Source of the DNA: Pseudonocardia endophytica
GTDB lineage: Bacteria > Actinomycetota > Actinomycetes > Mycobacteriales > Pseudonocardiaceae
DNA length: 64,000 nt
Direction: 5' to 3'
Assembly: GCF_004339565.1 (NCBI RefSeq)
Contig: NZ_SMFZ01000001.1
Location: 1,860,001-1,924,000 of the forward strand
The notes under the pieces are model-generated. The model made no database searches, was not told the origin of the DNA, and was given only the letters and a program-made list of their open reading frames with translations. Below, piece after piece: positions 50,249-57,848 of this stretch. A program made the translations under genes and the position numbers. Numbering within the stretch: position 1 is the stretch's first letter; each line of letters begins with the position of its first letter.

Positions 50249-51802
50249 TCAGGAGCGGGGCAGGTCCGCACGCAGCAGGCCGGAGCCGCGGTCACGCAGG
50301 GTGCGGCTGGACTGCTGGGTGAGCTTGTAGAGCGCGTCCGCCCGCTCGGAGCCGTGGTGGAACTTCACCCACTCCTCGTCGAGGTAGCGGTTGGCGCCCT
50401 GCAGCACGCCCGGCGTGAACTCGCGGGCCCTGCGGTTGTACTCGTCGATCTCCAGGCGCCCCGCGCTCGTCGTCCACAGACCGGCCTTCGACGGCAGGCT
50501 CGACGAACCGGACAGCGTGCTGCCCGCCGTCGGCGCGACGTCGTCGTCGGTGAGCACCGAGTACGGCACGCCGGTCAGCATGTTCTGGTTCAGCCCCGAC
50601 GTGCGGGCCATCGAGTACTCGCTCGTCTTCTGGTGCGGGAACCCGAGCAGGCCGACCATCTCGCCGAGGTTGTCGCGGCCGTACTCGTCGTTCATCAGCG
50701 GCTTGAACCGCTGCACCCGGTCGTCGAGCTGCAGCCAGTCGTCCTGGCGGTAGGTGCCGGCCAGGTGCGCGAAGTCCTTCGCGACCGACGAGTACACGAG
50801 CGCGCCCGCGTCGATCATCTGGTCACGCGTCCAGCTCGCGATCCGCTTCCACAGGTCCGCGGTGGCCTGGTTGAGGATGTCGCGGTACTGCTCCATCGTC
50901 TCCGCGAGCTGCTCGGCGTTCTCCATCCCGACCGGCACGTAGCCGTCGGTCAGAGCGTCCGATGTGTACATTCCGACGGCGGCGATGTTCGACGCCGAGT
51001 AGGCCGGTTCCGCCTCGAACGACGCCCAGTCGTCCATCAGGTGGAAGTTCGTGTCCTGGAAGACGATCGGGATCGTGAGGTTCGTGAACGGAAGCTGCGT
51101 CGCGATGCCGTCGAGCCAGGGGTAGTCGCCCTCGGTCAGCTCGAAGAAGTCGCGGACGATCATCTGCTTGTTGTCGCCGAAGTTGTACGGGCCCGAGTTG
51201 TGCAGCCCGATCCGGCACTCGCAGTGCGCCAGGAACGCGTACTGGGACAGCTGCGCGACGAGCTTCGTGGCGGCCGAGTGCAGCCGGTCGCCCGGCGTCA
51301 CGCCGTGCAGGTCGGCCTCGAACACCTGCAGCTGGCGCTCCGGCAGGAACTGGCTGCGGTCGCCGAACTCCTTGTTCGTCAGGTGCCCGTCGTTGCGGTG
51401 GTAGGCGAGGTTGAAGCGGCGCGAGAAGTCCAGCACGTCGACGACGTCCTCGACGGCGTCGCCTGGGCGCAGCAGGCCCCAGTTCATCAGCATCTCGCGG
51501 CCGATCAGGTAGAACGCGGGCATCCCCCAGGCCGCGTTCACCGTGTCGACCTTGAGGCTGACCTCGCGCGCCCGGTCACCCAGCTCCTCGGCTGGCGTCG
51601 CGGCGTCGATCTCCCGCAGCTGCGTGGGCAGCCGGTAGAACGTGTTCAGGTAGCTGAGCAGCATGTACGGGTTCATCGGGAAGAGCTTCGACTCCTGGAC
51701 GGTGCGCGTGATGCACAGCCAGTACGTCGTGTCCGAGAGCTGGCGCAGGTAGTTGTTCGTCTCGAGCAGCGTGGGGTAGTCGAACTTGTTCGTCGCAGCC
51801 AT
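50249..51802 (-). CDS. Large partner protein of a phosphohistidine module (paralog 1)
   Basis: A 517-aa protein of no named family known to me. It shares ordered motifs with 57849-59045 and with the C-terminal part of 56206-57840. These are SKLFPMNPYMLLSYLNTFYR, FYLIGREMLMNWGLLRPGD, YAFLAHCECRIGLHNSGPY (C-x-R...SGPY core), then IVRDFFELTEGDYPWLDG. It is mostly helical, without signal peptide or TM segments. It is encoded 5 bp after the phosphohistidine protein. I infer that it binds the acceptor substrate to be phosphorylated, or forms the scaffold, like the large subunit of phenylphosphate synthase. Confidence 0.6.
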   Translation of the reverse strand: MAATNKFDYPTLLETNNYLRQLSDTTYWLCITRTVQESKLFPMNPYMLLSYLNTFYRLPTQLREIDAATPAEELGDRAREVSLKVDTVNAAWGMPAFYLIGREMLMNWGLLRPGDAVEDVVDVLDFSRRFNLAYHRNDGHLTNKEFGDRSQFLPERQLQVFEADLHGVTPGDRLHSAATKLVAQLSQYAFLAHCECRIGLHNSGPYNFGDNKQMIVRDFFELTEGDYPWLDGIATQLPFTNLTIPIVFQDTNFHLMDDWASFEAEPAYSASNIAAVGMYTSDALTDGYVPVGMENAEQLAETMEQYRDILNQATADLWKRIASWTRDQMIDAGALVYSSVAKDFAHLAGTYRQDDWLQLDDRVQRFKPLMNDEYGRDNLGEMVGLLGFPHQKTSEYSMARTSGLNQNMLTGVPYSVLTDDDVAPTAGSTLSGSSSLPSKAGLWTTSAGRLEIDEYNRRAREFTPGVLQGANRYLDEEWVKFHHGSERADALYKLTQQSSRTLRDRGSGLLRADLPRS

Positions 51803-51807
51803 CTCGC

Positions 51808-52521
51808 TCAGCCCTTCTCGGTCAGCCAGATCCGGGCGTGCCCGGTGTCGCCGGTCTCGTACGCGTCGGACGCGGGCGGCGCCGCGGTGACCTCGATCTC
51901 GACGACGTCGCCGTCGGAGAGCGTGTCGATCCGGCAGTTCATGAGCGTCGGCACGTCGTACTCGCGGGCGAGGATGCCCAGGTGCGAGCGGACCGATCCG
52001 CCGAGGCAGATGACGCCCGCGAAGTCCTCGATGATCGGCGCCGTGAGCGTTCCGCCGGAGTCGTCGATGACCGCGATCGTGCCCGGCGGGACGCCGTCGG
52101 CCAGGTAGTTCATGACCTGCTCGGTCTTCGAGATCAGCGCGACCGGCCCGGTCACCGTCTCGGTCTTGCGGATCACGTTGTCACCGACGCCGACCTGGCG
52201 CCGCCCGTCGGTGACCTCGCCGTCGGCGAACGCGGACGCGGCCCGCTCCGGGCGCTTGTACTTCTCCGGCTCGGACTCCAGCGACACCGTCGCGGAGAAC
52301 TCGAACCGGTAGCCGGAGTCCAGCGCCTCGGACTCGATCGCCTGGGCGTCGGACAGCGAGAACAGGTCGAACTGCCGGTCGAACACCACGTCCTTCCAGG
52401 CCGCGCCGGTCGCCACGAACCGCTTCGCCGCGACCTCCCGCACCGCGCCGTTGAACCGGCCGGGCAGCGGGAGCATCTCCTTCGTGCCCCACTTCGGGGT
52501 CGGAACCGCCGATTCGGACAT
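51808..52521 (-). CDS. Stand-alone phosphohistidine (PEP-utilising mobile) domain protein
   Basis: A 237-aa protein. The N-terminal ~120 residues are unassigned (PLPGRFNGAVREVAAKRFVA, FDLFSLSDAQAIESEALDSG). The C-terminal part is the swivelling phosphohistidine domain of PEP synthase/PPDK: GPVALISKTEQVMNYLADGV, EDFAGVICLGGSVRSHLGIL with His180, and REYDVPTLMNCRIDTLSDGD. It probably receives phosphate from the dikinase-like ATP-grasp protein and passes it to a substrate on the partner protein. It is the first gene of the 52521-41168 operon. It starts at ATG 52521 with a GGAGAGG region upstream. It is divergent from the LuxR gene. Confidence 0.78.
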   Translation of the reverse strand: MSESAVPTPKWGTKEMLPLPGRFNGAVREVAAKRFVATGAAWKDVVFDRQFDLFSLSDAQAIESEALDSGYRFEFSATVSLESEPEKYKRPERAASAFADGEVTDGRRQVGVGDNVIRKTETVTGPVALISKTEQVMNYLADGVPPGTIAVIDDSGGTLTAPIIEDFAGVICLGGSVRSHLGILAREYDVPTLMNCRIDTLSDGDVVEIEVTAAPPASDAYETGDTGHARIWLTEKG

Positions 52522-52632
52522 CGTCACCTCTCCGAGTTCCTGTCGGCGGCGTCGCCACCGGCTCCGGATCCAGCCCCGGACGCCCGGGGACTGCTTGCTG
52601 TTCACCGGTACGAAAGCTAGGTAGGCTCGCCC

Positions 52633-52663
52633 GTGTGACCCAGTCCACGTTGGTGGACAGTCC
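52633..52663. promoter_or_regulatory. 31-bp operator-like sequence shared with 59494-59524
   Basis: It matches 59494-59524 at 28 of 31 positions (GTGTGACCCAG-.-CACGT-.-GG-.-GGACAGTCC). Here the core is a perfect inverted repeat GTCCAC-N4-GTGGAC (52643-52658). It lies about 110-140 bp upstream of the phosphohistidine gene at 52521 and overlaps the GTG start of the LuxR gene. Probable binding site of that LuxR regulator or of the one at 59538. Confidence 0.6.
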
Positions 52664-53453
52664 CGCGTCGACGACGACCGCAGGGTCCAGCCGCCGCCGG
52701 GCACGTCCCCAGATGCGCAAGCTCGACTACGAGCGCGCCTTCGACGTCCTCGAGGACTGCGACCGGGCTGCCTCGCTGCCCGACTTCAAGGAGCAGATGG
52801 TGGCCTCGCTCGGCACCCGCTTCGGCCTGCGCCACGTCTCGTTCTTCGCCGGCGCCACGTTCCACAACGTGTTCGGCGACCATGCCCCGCTCACCGAGGG
52901 CAACACCGAGAAGATGCTCCCGGAGTACCAGGAGCGCTGGTCGCGCTACGACGTGTTCTCCACGCCCGCGGCCTGCCGCCAGCTCGTCTCCAGCGGTGTG
53001 TCCTCGCTGTCCGAGCTGAGCAAGGTCGGCGCGCTGCCGGCCTCGGCGAACGCCTACGTGCGGCACTTCCTGCAGGCGACGTGGGGCATGGAGACGGCGG
53101 CCGCGATGCGCCTCGAACTGCCCGGCGGGCACACCGCTCTGGTCGGCATGTTCGACGGGTGCGCCGACAAGCTCGGCCCGTCCGAACTGTCCACTTTGCG
53201 CATGGTCAGCCGGCAGCTCTCGGCGATCAGCCGCGGCCTCCCGGTGACCCGGTCCCGTGCTGCCCTTGCCGGTCTGTCCGACCGCCAGCGGGAGGTCGTC
53301 CGCCTCCTCGCCGACGGGCTGTCCAACGCCCAGATCGCCGAGACGCTCTCCCTGGCCGAGGACAGCGTGAAGAAGTACGTGAGCCGGATCCTGAGCCTCA
53401 CCGGCTGCCAGTCGAGGATGGAGCTCGCGCTCCTGGCCCGATCCCGGGCCTGA
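52635..53453 (+). CDS. LuxR family transcriptional regulator
   Basis: A 272-aa protein. The C-terminal LuxR/GerE helix-turn-helix spans about residues 210-272: LAGLSDRQREVVRLLADGLS, NAQIAETLSLAEDSVKKYVS, RILSLTGCQSRMELALLARS. The N-terminal ~180 residues look like an autoinducer-binding/GAF-like sensor (RLELPGGHTALVGMFDGCAD). The GTG at 52635 lies inside the shared operator and repeats a sequence that is non-coding at 59494. A downstream ATG at 52713, at the conserved RKLDYERAFD, is therefore possible. It is divergent from the phosphotransfer/carboxylase operon and is the likely activator of it. Confidence 0.82.
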   Translation: MTQSTLVDSPASTTTAGSSRRRARPQMRKLDYERAFDVLEDCDRAASLPDFKEQMVASLGTRFGLRHVSFFAGATFHNVFGDHAPLTEGNTEKMLPEYQERWSRYDVFSTPAACRQLVSSGVSSLSELSKVGALPASANAYVRHFLQATWGMETAAAMRLELPGGHTALVGMFDGCADKLGPSELSTLRMVSRQLSAISRGLPVTRSRAALAGLSDRQREVVRLLADGLSNAQIAETLSLAEDSVKKYVSRILSLTGCQSRMELALLARSRA

Positions 53454-53515
53454 TCGTCAGGTGAGTCCGGATCGGGGCGGATATCCGCCTCGAACCGGAC
53501 TCGGTGGCCGATCAT
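53451..53515. repeat. Palindromic element family B, copy 3
   Basis: It begins TGATCGTCAGG, whose TGA is the stop codon of the LuxR gene, and ends GCCGATCAT. Inner arms GAGTCCGGATCGGGGCGG / CCTCGAACCGGACTC. It lies between the LuxR gene and the convergent AbiEi-like gene (stop 53524). Confidence 0.75.
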
Positions 53516-53523
53516 GCCGCCGA

Positions 53524-54402
53524 TCAGGCGCCCCGGGCGTTGGTGCGGAGGAGGACGGCGCGGATCCGGCGCACGGTGTCGTCCGGGGTCTCGGTGAGAT
53601 CTGTCCACGTGAAGCGCAGGAGCGTCCACCCGGCCTCGACGAGCGCGTTGCCCTTGCGGCGGTCGTTGAGGAAGCTCTCGGCGTCCTTGTGCCAGGCCCA
53701 GCCGTCGACCTCGATGGCGAGGCGGGAGTCGGGGAACGCGACGTCGATCAGGAACGGGCCGAACGGGTGCTGCCGGACGAACCCGGTCAGGCCCGCCTGG
53801 CGGAGGAGCCGCATCTGGAGCCGTTCGGCCGCCGAGTCGGCGCGATCCGCGCACGCCACCAGCAGAGCGCCGGCCGCGCGCATCCCGCGGGCGCCCATCG
53901 ACCGGGTGTAGGCGTCGTACAGCTCGTCGAAGCCGATGTGTTTCTGCAGCGCACGGTCGAGGAACTGGGCGCCGCGGTGGATCACCGGAGCGGTCTCCAG
54001 GACGGACAGGCCCTTCGACGTGGTTGCGACACCGCGAACCAGCACGCGGTCGGCGGTGTCCAGGTCGCGGCGACGCACGGTGATCCCCGGGGGACGCTTC
54101 CGCTTCATGGTGCTCGGCACGATCAGGTCCGTACGCGGGAGGCGGCGGTCGAGCATCCCGTGCCAGTAGGAGGCGGTCGGTCCGGCGATCGTCGCGCGCG
54201 GGCCGGCCCACAGCCACGCCGCGATCACCCGTCCATGATCGGTGCGCCGGTGGCCCCCGACCAGGTAGACGCCCGGGTACAGCGGGCGCCACCGGCCGGA
54301 GGCGACCCGGTCGGAGATCGTCCGGGCCGGTACTCCGAGTCGGAGCGCCTGGGCGCGGCTCACCACGCCGTCCTGCCGGGCGATCAGTTGCTCGAGCGTC
54401 AT
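53524..54402 (-). CDS. AbiEi-like / DUF559 domain protein
   Basis: A 292-aa protein beginning MTLEQLIARQDGVVSRAQAL, a winged-helix N-terminus as in AbiEi-type antitoxins (type IV toxin-antitoxin family). The region up to ~150 continues that pattern (GRWRPLYPGVYLVGGHR, GPTASYWHGMLDRRLPRTDL). The C-terminal ~90 residues resemble DUF559/Vsr-like nuclease folds (FLIDVAFPDSRLAIEVDGWA, WHKDAESFLNDRRKGNALVE, AGWTLLRFTWTDLTE) with an Asp, a Glu-V-D core and a Lys. No cognate toxin gene is adjacent. Such orphan proteins are very common in actinomycetes. Their function is unsettled. Confidence 0.75.
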   Translation of the reverse strand: MTLEQLIARQDGVVSRAQALRLGVPARTISDRVASGRWRPLYPGVYLVGGHRRTDHGRVIAAWLWAGPRATIAGPTASYWHGMLDRRLPRTDLIVPSTMKRKRPPGITVRRRDLDTADRVLVRGVATTSKGLSVLETAPVIHRGAQFLDRALQKHIGFDELYDAYTRSMGARGMRAAGALLVACADRADSAAERLQMRLLRQAGLTGFVRQHPFGPFLIDVAFPDSRLAIEVDGWAWHKDAESFLNDRRKGNALVEAGWTLLRFTWTDLTETPDDTVRRIRAVLLRTNARGA

Positions 54403-54538
54403 GCAGGCAGGATCGGCACCGCTCGAGGTCGTCGGGCCCGGATCGCCGAAACCGTTCCCGCCGGCGAACACCGGGCGGCGCCGGGAACGGGTCCCTGGAC
54501 GACCGCGCGCTGTCGGCGGGTCGCCGCCACCCACTCAC

Positions 54539-54602
54539 GATCGGCAGACCGGTCCGGATCGGGGCGGGCTCTCGCCCGGATCCGGACGAAGCCGCCGATC
54601 AT
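54539..54602. repeat. Palindromic element family B, copy 4
   Basis: Ends GATCGGC and GCCGATCAT; inner arms GGTCCGGATCGGGGCGGG and CGCCCGGATCCGGAC. It is followed directly by ATGATC. Confidence 0.75.
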
Positions 54603-54620
54603 GATCCGTGCGAGCAGCGA

Positions 54621-54685
54621 AGATCGGCAGCCGGGTCCGGATCGAGGCGGAACCCCGCCCCGAACCGGCCTGAGCTGCCGATCAT
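54621..54685. repeat. Palindromic element family B, copy 5
   Basis: Ends AGATCGGCAG and CTGCCGATCAT, perfectly complementary in GATCGGCAG. The inner part is GGGTCCGGATCGAGGCGG / CCGCCCCGAACCGGCC. Confidence 0.75.
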
Positions 54686-54819
54686 GCTCGTGACCGGCCC
54701 GGAAGGGAGTCCGCGCCTCCGCCGCCGGCCAGTCCGATGGCACGGCGGCTGAGCCGCTCCGGTGCCGGAAGGGAACGGCCTCGTCATCGGCGGACGGACG
54801 GCCGCTCCATCCCTCCCGG

Positions 54820-54884
54820 TGATCGGCAACCGCGTCGGGATCAGGGTGGATTCCCGCCCCGATCCGGACGGTTCTGCCGATCAT
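54820..54884. repeat. Palindromic element family B, copy 6
   Basis: Ends TGATCGGCA and TGCCGATCA, perfectly complementary. The inner part is CGTCGGGATCAGGGTGG / CCCGCCCCGATCCGGACG. Confidence 0.75.
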
Positions 54885-54954
54885 GGCTTGGGGCCGGTCG
54901 GAGCTGGGTCGGCGGTGACGCGGCGGGCGCGGCGGGCACGGCGGGCGCGCGAGA

Positions 54955-55014
54955 GATCAGCACGGGGGTCCGGTTCGGGGCACCCCTCTCCCCGAACCGG
55001 ACCCGGTGTCGATC
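54955..55014. repeat. Palindromic element family B, copy 7 (diverged ends)
   Basis: Inner arms GGGTCCGGTTCGGGG (54966-54980) and CCCCGAACCGGACCC are perfectly complementary over 15 bp around CACCCCTCT. The outer ends are reduced to GATCAG and CGATC. Confidence 0.65.
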
Positions 55015-55039
55015 AGCATCGATCAGTGTCGATGGAGCC

Positions 55040-56191
55040 TCACAGGAACGAGCTCTCCTTCGTCAGGCCGTAGCGCGGGTGCTCCCCGATCACCATCGAC
55101 TCGAAGATGGCGTAGCCGGTGGCGTCCCCCTCCCGGACGCGGACGACGCAGTCGCGGAGCTGGTGCACCTCGCGGGCCGTCTGCGGGTCGGACACGTCGG
55201 CGTAGCGCTCGCCGTCGATGTGCTGCGGGCCGTGCCACTGGCCGTGGCGGTGGCCCTTGAAGCCGAAGTACAGGCCGCAGCCCAGGTGGAACCCGGTGTC
55301 GCTGATCGCCTCGACCTCGACCGTGCGGGTCTCGCCCCAGCCGGCGTCGAACGTCATCGTCCCGCCACGCAGGCGGCGGTTCACCGGGTCGTACTTCAGC
55401 TCGTCGCGCACGGCGTTCAGCGCGGTCTGGGTGCCGTCGGACTCGTTGACGAACCCGGAGAAGTACGTCGTCTCGTCGTCCACGACCTGCTGGTAGTGGT
55501 GGATCTCGTACCGCGAGCCGTCCGGGCGCTCGAGGTACATCGGGCTCCAGGTCAGGATGAAGTTCTGGTCCAGACGCTGGGGCTTGTAGACGTCCGGGAC
55601 GGGATCGCCCACGTCCATCCGCACGCCCCAGGAGTGGTCGCGGAAGCCGAACCACTCGTCGTCGTTCACCTCGATCGTCTCGCCGTCGATCCAGACGTGC
55701 CCGCGCACGGTGGACGCCTGGTGGTAGCGCAGCAGGTCGGACTGGATGCGGAAGCCGTGCGGCTCCCGCTGGGCGTCCTTGCGCTCGAGGAACGGCGGCA
55801 GCACCCCGGTCACCGTCAGGTCGAACCGGATCGGCAGGACGTGGTTCTCCTTGAGCACGAACCGGGCCGAGCGGAGCGGCTCGATGATCTCGTAGTCCAC
55901 CGGCCCGACGCCGATCCGGTCGGGTTCGAGGTCGAGCTGCCGGCTGGCCCGCACCGTCAGCTGCTCCTTGCCGCGCGAGATGCCGGCGAAGCAGTCCATG
56001 ACGTTGCGGTTGTGGTACTTGCCGAGGCCGACGTCGACCTGGAGCGAGCCGTCGCGGGCGAACAGCGAGCCCCACAGCTTCTCGGTCCAGGAGATGTCCG
56101 CGTGCGCGATCGTCGCGAACGTCTCCGGTAGCTGATGGCAGAGCCACTCGTCGGCCGCGACGATCTTCTGCATCGACTGGCGAAGCGCCAT
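55040..56191 (-). CDS. AttH/CrtC-like lipocalin-fold protein (DUF7065/DUF7064 type)
   Basis: A 383-aa soluble protein starting at ATG 56191 behind GGAGGACCGAAGAC. It has KYHNRNVMDCFAGISRGKEQ near residues 57-77, and VWIDGETIEVNDDEWFGFRD followed by HSWGVRMDVGDPV. The FRDHSWGVR segment is a hallmark of the AttH/hydroxyneurosporene-synthase-like group. Two beta-rich halves are expected. Relatives include CrtC, which hydrates isoprenoid double bonds; whether this protein is an enzyme is not known. It is the last gene of the 59416-55040 operon, 14 bp after the fused phosphohistidine module. Confidence 0.55.
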   Translation of the reverse strand: MALRQSMQKIVAADEWLCHQLPETFATIAHADISWTEKLWGSLFARDGSLQVDVGLGKYHNRNVMDCFAGISRGKEQLTVRASRQLDLEPDRIGVGPVDYEIIEPLRSARFVLKENHVLPIRFDLTVTGVLPPFLERKDAQREPHGFRIQSDLLRYHQASTVRGHVWIDGETIEVNDDEWFGFRDHSWGVRMDVGDPVPDVYKPQRLDQNFILTWSPMYLERPDGSRYEIHHYQQVVDDETTYFSGFVNESDGTQTALNAVRDELKYDPVNRRLRGGTMTFDAGWGETRTVEVEAISDTGFHLGCGLYFGFKGHRHGQWHGPQHIDGERYADVSDPQTAREVHQLRDCVVRVREGDATGYAIFESMVIGEHPRYGLTKESSFL

Positions 56192-56205
56192 GTCTTCGGT
56201 CCTCC

Positions 56206-57840
56206 CTACCGGACGGGCGAGAACGAGCCCGGCATGTCGTTGGCCACCAGAGCCGTACCGAAGATCGCGGCGGCCTGGTCGTCGTCGTCGAACGGATCCG
56301 GGTACAGGGCGAGCGTGTCCGGCGAGAAGTCCCAGTTCACCTGGTCGGTGACCCCGGCCAGCGCGGCGAACGGCCGCAGGCCGGACGTGTACATCCGGGT
56401 CGCCGCGAAGATCCGCTCCTCGCGGTTCATGGCCGCGAAGCGCTGGTAGAGCGTCATGTGGGTACGCGACAGCGACGTCGTGACCTCGACCCACTCCTCG
56501 GGCGAGAGCTGCCGCCGCTCGCCGGACGCGGTGTACCCGAACACGGCCGCCTCGCTGACCGCGGCCAGTAGCTGGTCCGGCTCGGTGAACGTCGTGCCCC
56601 AGTCGTTGATCTCGAACTCGGAGAACGACGACGGGTCGTACGTCAGGATCATGGTCAGGCCCTGGTACGGGGGCTCGAGGTCCTGGGCCCACGGGTAGGC
56701 CCATGCGCTCGGACCGAGCGACAGGTAGTCCCGCACGATCGTCTCGCGACCGTCCTTCCGCGGGTACGGCCCGGAGTCGCAGATCCCGACCCGCGAGTCG
56801 CAGAAGTACAGGAACGAGTAGCCCGAGACCGTCGCGTTGAGCCGCTTGAGCGCCTTCGTCCCCGCCGGGTCGAGCTGCTGGGCCGCACCCGCCAGCTCGT
56901 CGACGACGGGTGCGGGCAGATAGCGGTTCGTGAAGCCGGCGTCCTTGTAGTCCATCGTGCCGTCGCCGCGGTGCGCCAGCGTGAGCCGGCGCCAGAAGTC
57001 GACGACCGTGCGGATCTCCTCGCGCCGCTCGTCCGGTCGCAGCCTGCCCATCTGGATCAGGCACTCGCGCCCGCACAGGTAGTGGTAGGCGATCATCCAG
57101 ATCCACAGCGGACTGACCTGGTTCGGCCCGTCCTTGAGCTTCCGTCCGATCTCCTGGGCCGGCATCGCCGCGTCGATGACCGCGACGCGCTCGGCGTAGG
57201 AGTGGAAGTCCTCGATCACCGACAGCGACATGTACGGCAGCATCGGGAACAGCTCGGACGTGAACCCGGAGCGCCGCGTCATCTCCGGCTTGAACGCCCG
57301 GCCCATGTGCTGCACCAGCTCGTCGAGCCGCTCGTCGGTGAGCTCCTCGGACAGCAGCGACTCCAGACCCTCCTGCGTCACGTCGACGTCGAACGGCTTG
57401 ACCGCGATCTCGTCGCCGACCCGCCGCACGTAGGACCACCACGCGGCGGAGACGTCCTGTGTGGACGGCTCTGCCGCGGGTGTCGCGGGGCCGCCGACCG
57501 CGGTCCGGATCAGCCCGGACCCGTCGACGATCTCCAGAGTGACCTCGTCGCCGTCGGAGAGGTCACCGGTCAGTGCCGTGCCGACCAGGCACGGCAGCTC
57601 GAACTCCCGGGACACGATCGCCAGGTGCGAGCGCAGCGTGCCGTCCAGGCACACGACGCCCGCGAGCCGTCCCAGGATCGGGGACAGGAACGTCGTCCCC
57701 CCGGAGGCGACGACGGCGATCGTCGCCTCCAGGTCCGAGTCCAGCGAGTCGATCACGTCCTCCGGCGACCGGAAGTGCGTCACCGTTCCGGTGGTCGGGG
57801 CGAACGTGTACGACGGGGTTCCCTTACCGAGCTCTGACAT
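56206..57840 (-). CDS. Fused phosphohistidine domain + large partner protein
   Basis: A 544-aa protein from ATG 57840 (GAGGG 5 nt upstream); GTG 57852, overlapping the previous stop, is an alternative start. Residues about 15-115 are a phosphohistidine domain: GGTTFLSPILGRLAGVVCLD, GTLRSHLAIVSREFELPCLV with His72, and GDLSDGDEVTLEIVDGSG. Residues about 180-530 match the separate partner proteins: SELFPMLPYMSLSVIEDFHS, YHYLCGRECLIQMGRLRPD, YSFLYFCDSRVGICDSGPY. This single-chain form shows that the split pairs at 50249/51808 and 57849/59042 are functional units. Its size and layout resemble the ~70-kDa subunit of phenylphosphate synthase, by memory. Confidence 0.7.
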   Translation of the reverse strand: MSELGKGTPSYTFAPTTGTVTHFRSPEDVIDSLDSDLEATIAVVASGGTTFLSPILGRLAGVVCLDGTLRSHLAIVSREFELPCLVGTALTGDLSDGDEVTLEIVDGSGLIRTAVGGPATPAAEPSTQDVSAAWWSYVRRVGDEIAVKPFDVDVTQEGLESLLSEELTDERLDELVQHMGRAFKPEMTRRSGFTSELFPMLPYMSLSVIEDFHSYAERVAVIDAAMPAQEIGRKLKDGPNQVSPLWIWMIAYHYLCGRECLIQMGRLRPDERREEIRTVVDFWRRLTLAHRGDGTMDYKDAGFTNRYLPAPVVDELAGAAQQLDPAGTKALKRLNATVSGYSFLYFCDSRVGICDSGPYPRKDGRETIVRDYLSLGPSAWAYPWAQDLEPPYQGLTMILTYDPSSFSEFEINDWGTTFTEPDQLLAAVSEAAVFGYTASGERRQLSPEEWVEVTTSLSRTHMTLYQRFAAMNREERIFAATRMYTSGLRPFAALAGVTDQVNWDFSPDTLALYPDPFDDDDQAAAIFGTALVANDMPGSFSPVR

Positions 57841-57848
57841 GTCAGCCC

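Larger units (their letters stand above)
54403..55039. other. 637-bp repeat-rich intergenic region
   Basis: No gene is supported between the AbiEi-like gene and the AttH/CrtC-like gene. Four family B palindromic elements lie here, listed separately. The spaces between them hold GC-rich sequence without a clear signal. A short unit CATCGATCAGTGTCGAT (about 55018-55033) repeats GATCAG next to the last element. Confidence 0.7.

Noticed and set aside
52633..52663. Coding conservation as the cause of the shared 31-bp sequence
   Set aside because: At 59494-59524 the same sequence meets a TAG five codons after the GTG, so similarity reflects DNA function rather than protein.
53524..54402. Complete type IV toxin-antitoxin pair
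   Set aside because: Only an AbiEi-like/DUF559 protein is present; no nucleotidyltransferase-type AbiEii toxin is encoded on either side.
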